Positions 52,398 through 64,000 of a DNA stretch of 64,000 nucleotides are shown here, one piece after another; position 1 is the stretch's first letter; each line of letters opens with the position of its first letter. Under the pieces are notes generated by a model, which was not told the origin of the DNA, made no database searches, and saw only the letters and a list, made by a program, of their open reading frames with translations. Both the position numbers and the translations under genes were made by a program. Source of the DNA: an uncultured Gammaproteobacteria bacterium (GTDB taxonomy: Bacteria > Pseudomonadota > Gammaproteobacteria > Pseudomonadales > Pseudohongiellaceae); assembly GCA_913061515.1 (NCBI GenBank), contig CAJXSF010000002.1:62001-126000 (forward strand), in the 5' to 3' direction.

Positions 52398-52898
52398 TTA
52401 GTCCTTTTTAGCAGCTTGCTTAGGGAGTTTCTTGCCATTCTTACCAACATTGTGAACGACATCATCCTCAATCACTTTGCCACCAGCTGCCTCAATCGCG
52501 GCGCGAGCACCGCTGCTCACTCGTAGACCTTTAACAGTCAAAGGCTTAGTCACTTCACCTGAAAGCATGACTTTTACACGGCGAATAACGCTAGTGACGA
52601 GACCCGCTTCACGAAGTGCCGCTAGATCAATCACCTCGGCCGTCACTGATGCGAGCTCGCTAGTACGAACCTCAGCAGTCACACGACCAATACGTGAAGA
52701 GAAACCATACTTTGGCAAACGACGCTGCAAAGGCATTTGACCGCCTTCGAAACCTGGGCGAACAGTACCGCCACTACGTGATTTCTGACCTTTATGACCA
52801 GTACCACAAGTTTTACCTAAACCACTACCAATACCACGGCCTACACGACGACGCGGCTTAGTGCTGCCTGGCGCTGGGCTCAATGTATTCAAATGCAT
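52398..52898 (-). CDS. rplO: 50S ribosomal protein L15
   Basis: [44 protein letters not shown]. Confidence 0.97.
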   Translation of the reverse strand: MHLNTLSPAPGSTKPRRRVGRGIGSGLGKTCGTGHKGQKSRSGGTVRPGFEGGQMPLQRRLPKYGFSSRIGRVTAEVRTSELASVTAEVIDLAALREAGLVTSVIRRVKVMLSGEVTKPLTVKGLRVSSGARAAIEAAGGKVIEDDVVHNVGKNGKKLPKQAAKKD

Positions 52899-52901
52899 GA
52901 C

Positions 52902-53090
52902 TTACTCCTCGCCTTCAACAGACAACATATAGCGTATCTTAGTGATCAGACCACGGTTAGCCGGGGTATCCAATACTTCAACGCTCTGATGCATACGACG
53001 TAGACCGAGCCCTTTCAGGCACTGACGATGTCTTTCCATCGTTCCAATCGGGCTGCGAACCAGAGTGATCTTTACTTGTTTTGTAGCCAT
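52902..53090 (-). CDS. rpmD: 50S ribosomal protein L30
   Basis: [38 protein letters not shown]. Confidence 0.97.
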   Translation of the reverse strand: MATKQVKITLVRSPIGTMERHRQCLKGLGLRRMHQSVEVLDTPANRGLITKIRYMLSVEGEE

Positions 53091-53095
53091 ATCTG

Positions 53096-53605
53096 CTAAC
53101 CCAATATATCTTCGAGAGTTTTACCGCGCTTCGCAGCAACGCTTTCCGGCGCGCGCATATTTTTCAGTCCTTTAAACGTCGCGTTAACAACGTTTACTGG
53201 ATTTGTAGAGCCGTAGCACTTTGCCAGTACGTTTTGTACCCCAGCAAGTTCCATAATGGCGCGCATCGCACCACCGGCAATAACACCAGTACCTTCAGAG
53301 GCTGGTTGCATATAGATCTTAGAAGCGCCGTGGCGCGCCTTGATTGGATACTCGAGAGTATGGCCATCGAGAGACACTGAGATCATATTGCGACGCGCAG
53401 CTTCCATAGCCTTTTGAATAGCCAAAGGCACTTCACGAGCTTTACCACGACCAAACCCAACACGGCCATTGCCATCGCCTACAGCAGTCAATGCTGTGAA
53501 ACTGAAGATACGGCCGCCTTTTACTACTTTGGCAACACGGTTTACCTGGATCAACTTCTCCTGCAAACCTTCTTCATTCTTTCGAGTGTCTTCTTTAAAT
53601 GCCAT
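53096..53605 (-). CDS. rpsE: 30S ribosomal protein S5
   Basis: [45 protein letters not shown]. Confidence 0.98.
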   Translation of the reverse strand: MAFKEDTRKNEEGLQEKLIQVNRVAKVVKGGRIFSFTALTAVGDGNGRVGFGRGKAREVPLAIQKAMEAARRNMISVSLDGHTLEYPIKARHGASKIYMQPASEGTGVIAGGAMRAIMELAGVQNVLAKCYGSTNPVNVVNATFKGLKNMRAPESVAAKRGKTLEDILG

Positions 53606-53619
53606 ATCTCATTCAACCC

Positions 53620-53970
53620 TTAAAATTCCAGACCGCCTTCTCGTGCGGCTTCGGCCAGAGCCTTAACTCGGCCATGGTAGTTATATCCAGCGCGATCGAA
53701 AGCGACAGAGCTGATGCCAGCTGCTTTCGCACGTTCCGCGATCATGGCACCAATTTTAGTAGCCGCTGCAACATTACCTGTAGCTGTCCCGCGTAGGGAT
53801 TTGTCCAGGGTAGAAGCGCTAGCCAAAATCTCGGCACCACTTGGAGAAATAATTTGCGCATAAATGTGACGCGGAGTGCGGTATACGCACAAACGATTCA
53901 CTTTCAGCTGACTGATCTTTGCTCTAGTTCTTCGCGCGCGACGAAGGCGCGCTTGTTTCTTAACGTTCAT
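53620..53970 (-). CDS. rplR: 50S ribosomal protein L18
   Basis: [20 protein letters not shown]...[28 protein letters not shown]. Confidence 0.98.
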   Translation of the reverse strand: MNVKKQARLRRARRTRAKISQLKVNRLCVYRTPRHIYAQIISPSGAEILASASTLDKSLRGTATGNVAAATKIGAMIAERAKAAGISSVAFDRAGYNYHGRVKALAEAAREGGLEF

Positions 53971-53981
53971 AGTCTCAAGCC

Positions 53982-54515
53982 TTATTTCTTCTTAGCTTCT
54001 TTCCTGTAAACATGCTCATCGAGATAACGAATGCCTTTGCCTTTGTAGGGCTCAGGTGGTCGGAACTCGCGTATTTTTGCTGCAACTTCGCCTACTAACT
54101 GCTTATCTGCACCAGAAAGCACGATCTCAGTAGGAGATGGAGTTTCTGCAGTAACACCTTTAGGCACTACAAAATCGATTGGGTGTGAATACCCAACCAA
54201 TATATTCAGTATATTGCCCTGTGCCTTGGCGCGATAACCAACGCCCTGGAGTTGCAACTTTTTCTGAAAACCTTCGCTGACACCTGTCACCATATTATTG
54301 ATGAGCGCGCGGAATGTTCCTGACAGCGCAACGGCTTGTCTAGAACCATTCTTGGCGGAAACGCGCAAGGTATCACCCTCTTTGCTCACTTCAACGGCTT
54401 CATGCAATGCCATCTCTAGATTGCCTTTGCTGCCTTTTACGGAGATCTGAGTTGCCGAAAAATTGGCCTCTACTCCTTTCGGCAATTGAACCGGGTTGTT
54501 TGCTACTCTGGACAT
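53982..54515 (-). CDS. rplF: 50S ribosomal protein L6
   Basis: [17 protein letters not shown]...[23 protein letters not shown]. Confidence 0.98.
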   Translation of the reverse strand: MSRVANNPVQLPKGVEANFSATQISVKGSKGNLEMALHEAVEVSKEGDTLRVSAKNGSRQAVALSGTFRALINNMVTGVSEGFQKKLQLQGVGYRAKAQGNILNILVGYSHPIDFVVPKGVTAETPSPTEIVLSGADKQLVGEVAAKIREFRPPEPYKGKGIRYLDEHVYRKEAKKK

Positions 54516-54548
54516 ATTCGTGCTCTATTAACTGAATGACAGACTATT

Positions 54549-54944
54549 TTAGAATACCGTACACAAAATCTCGCCACCCAAACCAGCAGCACGTGCCTGC
54601 TTGTCGGTCATTAGGCCTTTGTGTGTCGATACAATCGCAATTCCTAAACCACCGCGGTTAGTCGGTAGCTCATCCTTGCCTCGATAAATTCGAAGGCTTG
54701 GTTTGCTCTCGCGCTTAATCTCTTCGATTACAGCACGACCTTCAAAATACTTAAGGTCGATCGTTAGCGAAGGCTTTTTATCACCTTCAGTAACTGAAAA
54801 ACCATTGATATAACCTTCGTCTTTAAGCACTTGGCAAATAGCCACTTTGCTTTTTGAAGACGGTAGCTCTACAGACGGCAGTTTAGCCATTTGTGCATTT
54901 CTGACACGAGTCAGTAGATCTGCTATTGGGTCGGACATACTCAT
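54549..54944 (-). CDS. rpsH: 30S ribosomal protein S8
   Basis: [22 protein letters not shown]...[30 protein letters not shown]. Confidence 0.98.
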   Translation of the reverse strand: MSMSDPIADLLTRVRNAQMAKLPSVELPSSKSKVAICQVLKDEGYINGFSVTEGDKKPSLTIDLKYFEGRAVIEEIKRESKPSLRIYRGKDELPTNRGGLGIAIVSTHKGLMTDKQARAAGLGGEILCTVF

Positions 54945-54959
54945 AATTTTTACTCCAGC

Positions 54960-55265
54960 TTACCAGCTTGCCTTTGTCAGTCCTGGCACGTCACCGCGCA
55001 TCGCCGCTTCACGCAGCTTGTGTCGGCACATACCAAACTTGCGGTATACACCATGAGGACGTCCAGTGATCTGGCAACGATTCTGTTGGCGAACAGGGCT
55101 GGCATCGCGCGGCATCTTTTGCAGCTTGACCTGTGCATCCCACTTTTCATCGTCAGACGCGTTCACGTCGTTCAATATCGCTTTAATGGCCGCACGCTTA
55201 GCCGCGAACTTCGCTACTGTATCTGCGCGTTTCTTTTCACGAGCTATCATTGATCGCTTCGCCAT
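54960..55265 (-). CDS. rpsN: 30S ribosomal protein S14
   Basis: [20 protein letters not shown]...[40 protein letters not shown]; start trimmed to 55265. Confidence 0.97.
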   Translation of the reverse strand: MAKRSMIAREKKRADTVAKFAAKRAAIKAILNDVNASDDEKWDAQVKLQKMPRDASPVRQQNRCQITGRPHGVYRKFGMCRHKLREAAMRGDVPGLTKASW

Positions 55266-55266
55266 C

Positions 55267-55836
55267 TTAAGACTCCTTAGTCTCTGCTTTAGCAACAGTA
55301 CCTTTGAAAGGGAAGCGTAACGCTGTTAGAAGCGCGCGACCTTCATCGTCTGTCTGAGCAGTAGTCGTAATTGTGATATCCATCCCGCGGAGACTGTCGA
55401 TTTTGTCGTAGTCGATCTCTGGGAAAATAATCTGTTCAGTAACGCCCATCGCGTAGTTGCCACGACCGTCAAATGCCTTCGGGCTCAATCCTCGGAAGTC
55501 ACGGATACGCGGAATAGCGACACCGATAAGACGTTCTAGGAATTCGTACATGCGCTCACCGCGCAAAGTGACCTTGCAACCGATCGGCCAACCAGCACGA
55601 ATCTTAAAGCCGGCGATTGAACGACGCGCCTTAGTGATCACGACTTTTTGACCAGAGATCATTTCCAATTCGTTAGCGGCGTTCTCAAGAATCTTCTTAT
55701 CGTTAACCGCTTCACCTACGCCCATGTTCAAAACCACTTTCGTGATTTTTGGGACGCGCATTGGATTGTCATACCCGAACTCTTTAGTCAGGGCTGGTAT
55801 CACTTCTTTCTTGTAAAACTCTCTCAACTGAGCCAT
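55267..55836 (-). CDS. rplE: 50S ribosomal protein L5
   Basis: [25 protein letters not shown]...[30 protein letters not shown]. Confidence 0.98.
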   Translation of the reverse strand: MAQLREFYKKEVIPALTKEFGYDNPMRVPKITKVVLNMGVGEAVNDKKILENAANELEMISGQKVVITKARRSIAGFKIRAGWPIGCKVTLRGERMYEFLERLIGVAIPRIRDFRGLSPKAFDGRGNYAMGVTEQIIFPEIDYDKIDSLRGMDITITTTAQTDDEGRALLTALRFPFKGTVAKAETKES

Positions 55837-55856
55837 TTGGGCAACCTGAATATACG

Positions 55857-56168
55857 TTAATCTATTGCTTTATTTGTGGACTTGAAAATCCGCGTCTTCT
55901 TTCCGTCTTCTACCTGAATTCCTACTCTGTCAGCTTTGTTGCTTTCAGGGTTGAAAATGGCGATGTTCGAAATATCAATCGCTGCTTCTTTCTCAACAAT
56001 ACCGCCTGCCTGGCCCGCGTTTGGGTTTGGCTTAGTGTGACGCTTAACAATATTGACGCCACCTATTACTACTTTGTCCTTTCCGACTAGACGAGAAACA
56101 GTACCGCGTTTTCCCTTGTCTTTTCCGGCGATAACAATCACTTCGTCATTGCATTTAATCTTACGCAT
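55857..56168 (-). CDS. rplX: 50S ribosomal protein L24
   Basis: [27 protein letters not shown]; start trimmed to internal ATG. Confidence 0.96.
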   Translation of the reverse strand: MRKIKCNDEVIVIAGKDKGKRGTVSRLVGKDKVVIGGVNIVKRHTKPNPNAGQAGGIVEKEAAIDISNIAIFNPESNKADRVGIQVEDGKKTRIFKSTNKAID

Positions 56169-56191
56169 AATCCGCGGCCTCAAACTTTGTC

Positions 56192-56560
56192 TTATAGCAC
56201 TTCGGGTGCCAGTGAAATGATACGCATAAACTTCTCTGAACGCAGTTCACGCGTGACTGGTCCAAACACACGAGTGCCGATTGGAGCGGACTGATTGTTC
56301 AGAAGAATAGCAGCGTTATCATCGAACTTGATGAGTGAACCATCGCCTCGACGAACCCCTTTCTTAGTACGAACAACAAGCGCTGTTAATACCTGGCCTT
56401 TTTTGACCTTGCCTCGTGGAATCGCTTCCTTTACTGTCACTTTGATGACATCACCAATGCGAGCGTAACGACGGTGCGATCCGCCCAAAACCTTGATGCA
56501 CATTACTCGCTTTGCACCACTGTTATCTGCCACGTCAAGGTATGACTGTACTTGAATCAT
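56192..56560 (-). CDS. rplN: 50S ribosomal protein L14
   Basis: [33 protein letters not shown]. Confidence 0.98.
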   Translation of the reverse strand: MIQVQSYLDVADNSGAKRVMCIKVLGGSHRRYARIGDVIKVTVKEAIPRGKVKKGQVLTALVVRTKKGVRRGDGSLIKFDDNAAILLNNQSAPIGTRVFGPVTRELRSEKFMRIISLAPEVL

Positions 56561-56643
56561 CGATTCTCTCCGAACCCTTATCTGGTTATCGCATCAGCGA
56601 TTATGGACCCAAGGGCCCAACAAACTCTGTATTTAAATACTAA

Positions 56644-56922
56644 TTAAACTTCGATAGCTCTTTCGTCTACTGACACAAGAGCCCAAGTTTTAGTCTTGGA
56701 AATGGGACGCACTTCCTTGATCGTAACCGTATCGCCTTCTTTACACTCATTGCTCGCATCGTGTGCGTGCACTTTTGAAGAACGAGTAATGTACTTGCCG
56801 TACACTGGATGCTTCACGCGGCGCTCTATCAGCACAACGATAGACTTGTCCATCTTGTTACTGACGACTCTGCCGGACACTATGCGTCCACTCTTTTCTA
56901 CTGCAGTTTCACTAAGCGACAT
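56644..56922 (-). CDS. rpsQ: 30S ribosomal protein S17
   Basis: [39 protein letters not shown]. Confidence 0.97.
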   Translation of the reverse strand: MSLSETAVEKSGRIVSGRVVSNKMDKSIVVLIERRVKHPVYGKYITRSSKVHAHDASNECKEGDTVTIKEVRPISKTKTWALVSVDERAIEV

Positions 56923-56924
56923 AT

Positions 56925-57122
56925 TTATGACCCAACTTTCTGTTTTTCCGTAATAATGGTCTTAACCCGGGCGATATCTCTTTTGATGTTGCCTGTTAGA
57001 TGTGTCTGGGCTAGTTGTCCGGTACTCTTTTGCATCCTGATATTGAACTGATCACGATACAGCGTATTCAGTTGCTCATTCAGCTCTGCAACGCTTTTTT
57101 CACGCAATTCACTGGCTTTCAT
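56925..57122 (-). CDS. rpmC: 50S ribosomal protein L29
   Basis: [37 protein letters not shown]. Confidence 0.97.
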   Translation of the reverse strand: MKASELREKSVAELNEQLNTLYRDQFNIRMQKSTGQLAQTHLTGNIKRDIARVKTIITEKQKVGS

Positions 57123-57535
57123 TACATCACCGTCCGTTTAACGAATGTGGTATCGAACGGCAGCTTTGCTGATGCTAGAGCAAATGCTTCTCTAGCTAGC
57201 GATTCGTCAACACCTTCAATTTCAAACATGATTCGACCTGGCTGGATCTGGGCTACCCAGTATTCCACGCTACCCTTACCTTTACCCTGACGCACTTCAA
57301 GAGGCTTCTGAGTAATTGGCTTGTCAGGAAACACACGAATCCAAATTTTACCGCCACGTTTTACGTGACGAGTCATTGCACGTCGAGCAGATTCGATCTG
57401 GCGCGCAGTCAGGCGGCCACGAGAGACAGCCTTAAGACCGAAATCACCAAAATCCACGTTGCTGCCGCGATGTGATAGTCCGCGATTGCGGCCCTTCATC
57501 ATCTTGCGAAATTTTGTACGCTTAGGTTGTAACAT
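57122..57535 (-). CDS. rplP: 50S ribosomal protein L16
   Basis: [36 protein letters not shown]. Confidence 0.98.
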   Translation of the reverse strand: MLQPKRTKFRKMMKGRNRGLSHRGSNVDFGDFGLKAVSRGRLTARQIESARRAMTRHVKRGGKIWIRVFPDKPITQKPLEVRQGKGKGSVEYWVAQIQPGRIMFEIEGVDESLAREAFALASAKLPFDTTFVKRTVM

Positions 57536-57546
57536 CGAGCCTACCT

Positions 57547-58215
57547 CTACTTAGTCGCTTTCTGTGGCGCCGGAACAGCTTCGTGAAGATTCAATACTTC
57601 ACCTTTGAAAATCCACACTTTGACGCCAATCAAGCCATAAGTGGTGCTTGCTTCGGCAGTGGCGTAATCGATATCCGCACGCAGTGTGTGCAAAGGTACT
57701 CGACCCTCACGGTACCATTCGGAACGTGCAATCTCAGCACCACCCAAACGACCACCAACCTGCACTTTGATACCCTCTGCGCCTTGACGCATCGCGTTCT
57801 GCACTACCCGCTTCATGGCACGACGGAACATCACACGACGCTCTAGCTGTTGTGCCACACTGTCAGCCACTAACTGGGCATCAAGATCAGGTTTACGAAT
57901 TTCTTCGATGTTGATGTGCACAGGCACACCCATCTTCTTGCTAAGAATTGCGCGCAATGCTTCCACATCTTCGCCTTTCTTTCCGATAACGATACCAGGA
58001 CGCGCGGTATGAATCGTAATCCTTGCCGTTTGCGCTGGACGCTCGATATCGATGCGAGAAACTGAAGCTGCAGATAGACGCTTTCTTAAGAATGCGCGTA
58101 CTTGCAAATCTACTAATAGATTCTCAGCGTAACTTTTACCTTCAGCGAACCACGTTGAAGTATGTTTTTTGACGATACCAAGCCGAATTCCGGTTGGATG
58201 TACTTTCTGACCCAT
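57547..58215 (-). CDS. rpsC: 30S ribosomal protein S3
   Basis: [24 protein letters not shown]...[18 protein letters not shown]. Confidence 0.98.
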   Translation of the reverse strand: MGQKVHPTGIRLGIVKKHTSTWFAEGKSYAENLLVDLQVRAFLRKRLSAASVSRIDIERPAQTARITIHTARPGIVIGKKGEDVEALRAILSKKMGVPVHINIEEIRKPDLDAQLVADSVAQQLERRVMFRRAMKRVVQNAMRQGAEGIKVQVGGRLGGAEIARSEWYREGRVPLHTLRADIDYATAEASTTYGLIGVKVWIFKGEVLNLHEAVPAPQKATK

Positions 58216-58224
58216 CCTAATCTC

Positions 58225-58557
58225 CTACTTATCGGCTACTTTGACGGTGATGTGGCACGAACGTTTGAAGATGCGATCCGCTCTTCCTTTCGCTCGTGGA
58301 CTAATCCGCTTCATTGTTAACCCTTCGTCGACGTAGATTGTTGAAACTTTCAACTCATCAACATCGGCACCTTCGTTGTGCTCAGCATTCGCAATTGCTG
58401 AATCGAGCACTTTCTTTATGATCTCTGCGCCTTTCTTAGGGCTGTAAGTCAGAATCAGAAGAGCTTCTTCAACGCCCTTGCCGCGAATCTGATCAGCTAC
58501 TAGTCTCGCCTTTTGTGCGGAGAGCCGAGCGCCTTTTAGTTTAGCTACCACTTCCAT
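58225..58557 (-). CDS. rplV: 50S ribosomal protein L22
   Basis: [29 protein letters not shown]...[22 protein letters not shown]. Confidence 0.98.
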   Translation of the reverse strand: MEVVAKLKGARLSAQKARLVADQIRGKGVEEALLILTYSPKKGAEIIKKVLDSAIANAEHNEGADVDELKVSTIYVDEGLTMKRISPRAKGRADRIFKRSCHITVKVADK

Positions 58558-58574
58558 CTCTTTATCCCCGTTAA

Positions 58575-58850
58575 TTAGCGCTTGGCTTTCTTATCAGCCA
58601 CGTGACCGCGATAGGTACGAGTCAGCGAAAATTCACCTAGCTTGTGGCCGACCATATCTTCGGAAACAAAAACAGGTACATGCTGATGACCGTTATGAAC
58701 CGCAATGGTCAAACCAATCATGTCTGGAGAAACCATTGAGCGACGCGACCAAGTCTTAATAGGACGCTTATCATTGTTCTCCAATGCTGTCTGCACTTTC
58801 TTCATCAAATGAAGGTCTATGAAGGGACCTTTTTTCAGTGAACGTGGCAC
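58575..58850 (-). CDS. rpsS: 30S ribosomal protein S19
   Basis: [19 protein letters not shown]...[24 protein letters not shown]. Confidence 0.98.
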   Translation of the reverse strand: MPRSLKKGPFIDLHLMKKVQTALENNDKRPIKTWSRRSMVSPDMIGLTIAVHNGHQHVPVFVSEDMVGHKLGEFSLTRTYRGHVADKKAKR

Positions 58851-58874
58851 TTTTATTTCCTCTAGTATGAGCCG

Positions 58875-59705
58875 TTATCGGCTAGCATTTCTGCGGCGTA
58901 CGATCATCTTGCTGGTACGCTTGTTAGTTCTAGTTTTGTAGCCCTTAGTTGGTTGACCCCATGGTGAAACTGGGTGACGACCACCTGATGAACGACCTTC
59001 ACCACCACCGTGTGGGTGATCGACCGGGTTCATTGCTACACCGCGAACGGTTGGTCTAATACCGCGCCAGCGCACTGCACCAGCTTTACCAAGTGAGCGC
59101 AAGCTGTGCTCGGAGTTAGAAACCTCTCCTAGCGTTGCACGACACTCAGCCAAAATCTTTCTCATCTCGCCAGAACGTAAACGCAATGTGGCGTAAGTTC
59201 CTTCACGAGCTACTAACTGAGCGGAGCAACCAGCACTACGCGCAATCTGTGCACCCTTACCAGGCTTCATCTCGATGCAATGCACCGTGCTACCTAGCGG
59301 GATGTTACGTAATGGCAAGCAGTTACCTGGCTTGATTGGCGCAGTTTCGCCAGAAACAAGCTCATCGCCTGCTGCAACTTTTGCCGGAGCGATGATGTAG
59401 CGACGCTCACCATCCGCATACAACATTAGTGCAATGTTAGCAGTACGGTTTGGATCGTATTCAAGACGCTCTACTTTCGCAGGAATACCATCTTTGTTAC
59501 GCAGAAAATCGATTACACGGTACTTCTGCTTGTGACCACCACCCATGTGACGAGTAGTAATACGACCTAAATTGTTACGACCACCTGACTTTGACTTGCT
59601 CGCCAGAAGGGGAGCATACGGCTCGCCTTTGTGCAGATCAGGGTTAACTACTTTAACAACGAATCTGCGACCTGGAGAGGTTGGTTTACACTTTACAACT
59701 GCCAT
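58875..59705 (-). CDS. rplB: 50S ribosomal protein L2
   Basis: [27 protein letters not shown]...[31 protein letters not shown]. Confidence 0.98.
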   Translation of the reverse strand: MAVVKCKPTSPGRRFVVKVVNPDLHKGEPYAPLLASKSKSGGRNNLGRITTRHMGGGHKQKYRVIDFLRNKDGIPAKVERLEYDPNRTANIALMLYADGERRYIIAPAKVAAGDELVSGETAPIKPGNCLPLRNIPLGSTVHCIEMKPGKGAQIARSAGCSAQLVAREGTYATLRLRSGEMRKILAECRATLGEVSNSEHSLRSLGKAGAVRWRGIRPTVRGVAMNPVDHPHGGGEGRSSGGRHPVSPWGQPTKGYKTRTNKRTSKMIVRRRNASR

Positions 59706-59721
59706 GACCCTTAACCCCTTC

Positions 59722-60021
59722 TTAGCTCAGTTCTGCAAAGTCGATTTCTTGACCCTGCTCGAGTTGAACGTAAGCTTTTTTCCAGTTTGATTTTTGACGG
59801 ATGCCGCCACGCGCAGTGCGCTTGGTCTTACCCTTCACGTTTAATACCTGCAGACCTGTCACGCTCACCTTGAAAATAGTCTCAATGGCTTCTTTGATCT
59901 CGGCTTTGCTCGCGTCATTCAATACTTTGAACGCTACTTGATTATGGGCTTCAGCCATAATTGTCGCTTTCTCAGAAATGTGCGGACCCAAAATTACGGA
60001 ATATAGTCTGGCTTGATTCAC
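59722..60021 (-). CDS. rplW: 50S ribosomal protein L23
   Basis: [30 protein letters not shown]. Confidence 0.97.
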   Translation of the reverse strand: MNQARLYSVILGPHISEKATIMAEAHNQVAFKVLNDASKAEIKEAIETIFKVSVTGLQVLNVKGKTKRTARGGIRQKSNWKKAYVQLEQGQEIDFAELS

Positions 60022-60638
60022 GACAGCATCTCCTCAACTTTTTTCAGCGCAGGCACTGTCATTAACACTTTGTCGAAACCGATCAAACTGACAGGATCCA
60101 AACCAGCCGCATCTAGAACGTCAACTTTGTGCAGGTTGCGCGCTGCTAAAAACAGCTCTTCCGCAATGTCTTCTGCAACAATAAGAACGTTATCTAATGA
60201 GTACTCGCTGAGCTTGCTCACCAAGTCTTTAGTCTTGTGCGAGCTCACTACGAACTCATCAACAACCAATAGACGCTCTTGGCGAATCAATTCAGACAAA
60301 ATGCACGCCATCGCACCGCGATACATCTTTTTGTTCAATTTTTTGCTGTGGTCTTGAGGACGCGCAGCAAATGTCACGCCACCAGTACGCCAGATAGGGC
60401 TACGAATAGTACCCGCACGAGCGCGGCCCGTACCTTTTTGACGCCAAGGCTTACGACCACCACCGCTTACTTCAGAGCGAGTTTTCTGCTGAACAGAACC
60501 CTGACGCGCTCCTGCAAGGAAGGTCGTAACTGACTGATGCACCAACGTTTCGTTGAATTCGCGTGCGAACGCTGCATCTGAAATAGAAACTTTTTCTTTG
60601 CCCGCCTTGTTGCCGGGCTTTGCAATAACTAATTCCAT
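60018..60638 (-). CDS. rplD: 50S ribosomal protein L4
   Basis: [58 protein letters not shown]. Confidence 0.98.
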   Translation of the reverse strand: MELVIAKPGNKAGKEKVSISDAAFAREFNETLVHQSVTTFLAGARQGSVQQKTRSEVSGGGRKPWRQKGTGRARAGTIRSPIWRTGGVTFAARPQDHSKKLNKKMYRGAMACILSELIRQERLLVVDEFVVSSHKTKDLVSKLSEYSLDNVLIVAEDIAEELFLAARNLHKVDVLDAAGLDPVSLIGFDKVLMTVPALKKVEEMLS

Positions 60639-60641
60639 TGC

Positions 60642-61295
60642 TTACCCCTTAGACGTTTTAGTTTTAACAGTGGGACGAATGATGACGTTTGAGCCAGTAG
60701 CTCCAGGCAATGCGCCTTTAACGAGAATCAAGTTGTTCTCAACATCAATTTGAACGACTTCAAGGCTTTGAGTAGTAACGCGTGCGTCACCCATGTGCCC
60801 TGACATCTTTTTGCCTTTCCATACGCGACCCGGAGTCTGACACTGGCCGATAGAACCAGGTGCTCGGTGCGATAGCGAGTTACCGTGAGTGGCATCTTGC
60901 ATGCTGAAATTATGGCGTTTGATAGTGCCTTGGAAACCTTTACCTTTAGAGGTGCCAGTAACATCGACTTTTTGACCTGGAGTGAAGCGCTCTACAGTAA
61001 GCTCGTTACCTGCAGCCAATTCACCAAGCTCTTCTGCGTCAGCACGGAATTCCCATAGACCAGTACCCGCCTCGGTACCTGCCTTTGCGAAGTGACCCGC
61101 CATAGACTTAGAAACGCGTGATGCTTTGCGCGCGCCAGTGGTTACTTGCACAGCACTGTAACCATCAACTTCTGCGGTTTTGATCTGGGTTACCCTGTTA
61201 GGGCTAACCTCTACGACCGTTACCGGAATAGACAAACCTGCCTCAGTGAAAACGCGGGTCATACCGCTTTTTCGACCGACTAAACCAATCGACAT
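60642..61295 (-). CDS. rplC: 50S ribosomal protein L3
   Basis: [20 protein letters not shown]...[19 protein letters not shown]. Confidence 0.98.
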   Translation of the reverse strand: MSIGLVGRKSGMTRVFTEAGLSIPVTVVEVSPNRVTQIKTAEVDGYSAVQVTTGARKASRVSKSMAGHFAKAGTEAGTGLWEFRADAEELGELAAGNELTVERFTPGQKVDVTGTSKGKGFQGTIKRHNFSMQDATHGNSLSHRAPGSIGQCQTPGRVWKGKKMSGHMGDARVTTQSLEVVQIDVENNLILVKGALPGATGSNVIIRPTVKTKTSKG

Positions 61296-61472
61296 TTTAT
61301 AAACCTCATCGTGTACGGGGCTAAAACCCGCTATGGCTGCTTACGCATTACACCATGTTCGCTACAGGGCAATTCAACGTGCCCTTGAGCATGTTAAGAA
61401 TCGGGAGACCCGATCTGCTCGCTGCACTGCTGCAAACTAGGCTCAACTCTGACCTAATACCTTATGGTATTA
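61296..61472 (-). promoter_or_regulatory. Structured rpsJ-rplC intercistronic region (three predicted hairpins)
   Basis: Stems TAATACC/GGTATTA (61455-61472, overlaps rpsJ stop), ATCGGG/CCCGAT (61400-61414), AGGGCA/TGCCCT (61366-61385). Confidence 0.4.
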
Positions 61473-61781
61473 ACCCAGGCTGATCTGCACCTCTACACCA
61501 GCCGCTAGATCCAACTTCATTAAAGCATCTACTGTCTTTTCAGTGGGCTCTACAATATCCAACAAACGCTTGTGCGTACGGATTTCGTATTGATCACGAG
61601 CATCTTTGTTCACGTGTGGTGAAATCAAGATGGTATAACGCTCAGTATTCGTCGGCAGCGGAATAGGCCCTCGCACTTGCGCACCAGTTCGCTTCGCCGT
61701 ATCGACTATCTCTTGCGTAGACTGATCAATCAGCCGATGATCAAAGGCTTTTAGCCGAATTCTGATACGCTGATTTTGCAT
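61470..61781 (-). CDS. rpsJ: 30S ribosomal protein S10
   Basis: [41 protein letters not shown]. Confidence 0.98.
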   Translation of the reverse strand: MQNQRIRIRLKAFDHRLIDQSTQEIVDTAKRTGAQVRGPIPLPTNTERYTILISPHVNKDARDQYEIRTHKRLLDIVEPTEKTVDALMKLDLAAGVEVQISLG

Positions 61782-61870
61782 CTACTCAAATCTCCAAAAA
61801 ACTTTTTAAATGAAACAGTTACTGATCGTTGTTATTTGTTCGGCTTCAATACCGAAAAAATGGAAGCGAG

Positions 61871-61899
61871 ATTCTAAGTTCACGCCACCCACATGTCAA
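61871..61899 (-). promoter_or_regulatory. Sigma70 promoter for the S10 operon
   Basis: Minus strand TTGACA-N17-TAGAAT, ~80 nt upstream of the rpsJ ATG and just downstream of the tuf terminator. Confidence 0.8.
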
Positions 61900-61949
61900 G
61901 CGAAACTACATGGATCTTTTCGCTCTTTACACTTGCTTTTCTTACAGGC

Positions 61950-61988
61950 AATGAAAAGGGCGGTGCCCAGAGGCACCACCCTTTCATT
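61950..61988 (-). terminator. Hairpin terminator after tuf
   Basis: aatgaaaagggcggtgcc-cagA-ggcaccaccctttcatt; long stem immediately 3' of the tuf stop codon. Confidence 0.8.
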
Positions 61989-61991
61989 TAA

Positions 61992-63182
61992 TTACTCAAA
62001 AATCTTCGCTACAACACCGGCACCAACAGTTCGGCCACCCTCACGGATTGCAAAACGTAGGCCGTCATCCATCGCGATTGGGTTGATCAGCGTTACTACC
62101 ATCTTGACGTTATCGCCAGGCATAACCATCTCAACGCCTTCTGGTAGCTCACAAGCACCAGTCACGTCTGTTGTACGGAAGTAGAACTGTGGACGATAGC
62201 CTTTAAAGAATGGCGTGTGACGACCACCTTCGTCTTTGCTAAGGATGTACACTTCTGCTTCAAACTTCGTGTGCGGAGTGATTGAACCAGGCTTAGCCAG
62301 TACTTGACCACGCTCTACGTCTTCGCGCTTAGTACCACGCAATAGAACACCAACGTTCTCGCCTGCACGACCTTCGTCTAGCAGCTTACGGAACATCTCA
62401 ACACCCGTACAAGTTGTCTTAGTCGTTGCCTTAAGACCAACAATCTCGATCTCGTCACCAACGTTTACAATTCCGCGCTCAACTCGGCCTGTTACCACAG
62501 TACCGCGACCTGAGATTGAGAATACGTCCTCGATTGGCAATAGGAACGCCTGATCGATATCACGTACTGGATCTGGAATATAAGAATCTAGAGTCTCAAC
62601 CAGTTTCGCAACTGAAGGCATACCAACGTCTGACGTATCACCTTCCAACGCTTTTAGCGCTGAACCGATGATGATCGGCGTGTCGTCGCCTGGGAAGTCA
62701 TACGCATCCAACAACTCACGCACTTCCATCTCTACCAATTCGAGAAGCTCTGCATCGTCTACCATGTCCGCTTTGTTCATGAACACGACGATGTAAGGAA
62801 CGCCAACCTGACGAGAAAGCAGGATGTGCTCACGCGTTTGTGGCATTGGGCCGTCCGCTGCGGATACAACTAGGATCGCGCCGTCCATCTGTGCCGCACC
62901 CGTGATCATGTTTTTCACGTAGTCGGCGTGACCTGGACAGTCAACGTGCGCGTAGTGGCGCTTGTCTGAATCATACTCAACGTGTGAAGTGTTGATCGTA
63001 ATACCGCGCTCTCTTTCTTCTGGAGCGTTGTCGATCTGCGCGAAGTCGCGCGCTTCACCACCAAAAACCTCTGCACATACACGTGTCAGCGCTGCTGTGA
63101 GCGTTGTCTTACCGTGGTCAACGTGGCCAATCGTCCCTACGTTAACGTGCGTCTTATTTCTTTCGAACTTACTCTTCGCCAC
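61992..63182 (-). CDS. tuf: Elongation factor Tu
   Basis: [24 protein letters not shown]...[39 protein letters not shown]; 396 aa. Confidence 0.99.
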   Translation of the reverse strand: MAKSKFERNKTHVNVGTIGHVDHGKTTLTAALTRVCAEVFGGEARDFAQIDNAPEERERGITINTSHVEYDSDKRHYAHVDCPGHADYVKNMITGAAQMDGAILVVSAADGPMPQTREHILLSRQVGVPYIVVFMNKADMVDDAELLELVEMEVRELLDAYDFPGDDTPIIIGSALKALEGDTSDVGMPSVAKLVETLDSYIPDPVRDIDQAFLLPIEDVFSISGRGTVVTGRVERGIVNVGDEIEIVGLKATTKTTCTGVEMFRKLLDEGRAGENVGVLLRGTKREDVERGQVLAKPGSITPHTKFEAEVYILSKDEGGRHTPFFKGYRPQFYFRTTDVTGACELPEGVEMVMPGDNVKMVVTLINPIAMDDGLRFAIREGGRTVGAGVVAKIFE

Positions 63183-63248
63183 AATATCACCTCATTAAAG
63201 CGTCAATTAAAAGGAGTTAAAACACGGGCGCCGAGGCGCCCGCTAGCA

Positions 63249-64000
63249 TTATTGCCCGTTGGCTATAATGCTCTCTTTTATGTTGTTAGGGACTTCTGCA
63301 TATTTCAAAAATTCCATGGTGTATGTTGCACGACCCTGCGTCGCTGAACGCAAGTCGGTTGCATAACCAAACATTTCTGACAGAGGTACCTCGGCATTAA
63401 TGACGCGACCACTTGGGCTGTCTTCCATGCCTTGCACAGTGCCACGTCGACGGTTCAAATCGCCCATCACGTCGCCCATGTTCTCTTCAGGTGTTACCAC
63501 CTCAACCTTCATGATCGGTTCGAGCAGAGCCGCATCCGCCATCAAGGCACCTTTCTTCATTGCTATAGAGCCAGCAATTTTGAACGCCATTTCGCTAGAG
63601 TCGACATCATGATATGAACCGTCGTATAGCGTGACCTTCATCGCCAACAATGGGTAGCCCGCGAGCACACCATTCTTCATCTGCTCTTGAACACCTTTGT
63701 CTACCGCGCCGATGAATTCTCTTGGTACCGCGCCGCCAACGATTTCGTTAACGAATTGATACTCTTCATCAGCAGGAAGCGGCTCAAGACGCAACCAAAC
63801 GTGACCGAACTGACCACGACCACCAGACTGCTTAACGTGCTTACCTTCCACTTCCACAGTTTTCTTGATCGTTTCACGATAGGCCACTTGTGGCTTACCG
63901 ATGTTCGCTTCCACGTTAAATTCACGACGCATACGGTCAACAAGAACGTCCAAGTGCAATTCACCCATACCAGCGATGATTGTTTGGCCAGACTCTTCGT
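63249..64000 (-). CDS. fusA: Elongation factor G, C-terminal part (5' end outside window)
   Basis: [44 protein letters not shown]...[48 protein letters not shown]; frame open to window end. Confidence 0.98.
   Translation of the reverse strand, partial: EESGQTIIAGMGELHLDVLVDRMRREFNVEANIGKPQVAYRETIKKTVEVEGKHVKQSGGRGQFGHVWLRLEPLPADEEYQFVNEIVGGAVPREFIGAVDKGVQEQMKNGVLAGYPLLAMKVTLYDGSYHDVDSSEMAFKIAGSIAMKKGALMADAALLEPIMKVEVVTPEENMGDVMGDLNRRRGTVQGMEDSPSGRVINAEVPLSEMFGYATDLRSATQGRATYTMEFLKYAEVPNNIKESIIANGQ

Noticed and set aside
1-64000. tRNA, rRNA, CRISPR arrays, IS elements, phage genes
   Set aside because: Looked for in the intergenic gaps; no cloverleaf-like sequence, regularly spaced repeats, transposase or integrase signatures were seen.

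Overview
This 64 kb window looks like chromosome from a gammaproteobacterium and is mostly core genome. The order, left to right, is as follows. (1) The C-terminal end of an EAL-domain protein. (2) A SIMPL-domain protein. (3) A split 5-oxoprolinase locus: pxpB-pxpC, then an inverted gene for a secreted three-repeat protein, then pxpA. (4) A complete complex I operon, nuoA-nuoN with fused nuoCD, on the minus strand. (5) An accessory stretch of about 21-46 kb. It holds CBS, ABC-ATPase, esterase, an exported FAH-family enzyme, two paralogous exported redoxin/CXXCH/DBH-like proteins, TetR, glutaredoxin, thioredoxin 2, a FlgO-like lipoprotein pair, leuS, a PPC-repeat/caspase-like protein translationally coupled to a PAS-GAF-GGDEF protein, glpD/glpK, DUF1499 and a divergent LspA. 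(6) An aminotransferase. (7) The ribosomal superoperon (rplQ back through rpsJ, tuf and the 3' part of fusA), all on the minus strand. I saw no rRNA, tRNA, CRISPR array or mobile element. The items most worth follow-up are: the paralogue pair in which one copy appears to have lost its copper ligands; the caspase/diguanylate cyclase gene pair; the secreted repeat protein with exactly one Cys pair per repeat; a palindromic TetR operator candidate; and a structured 173-nt gap between rpsJ and rplC downstream of a near-consensus promoter. All family calls come from reading motifs; no database search was run.
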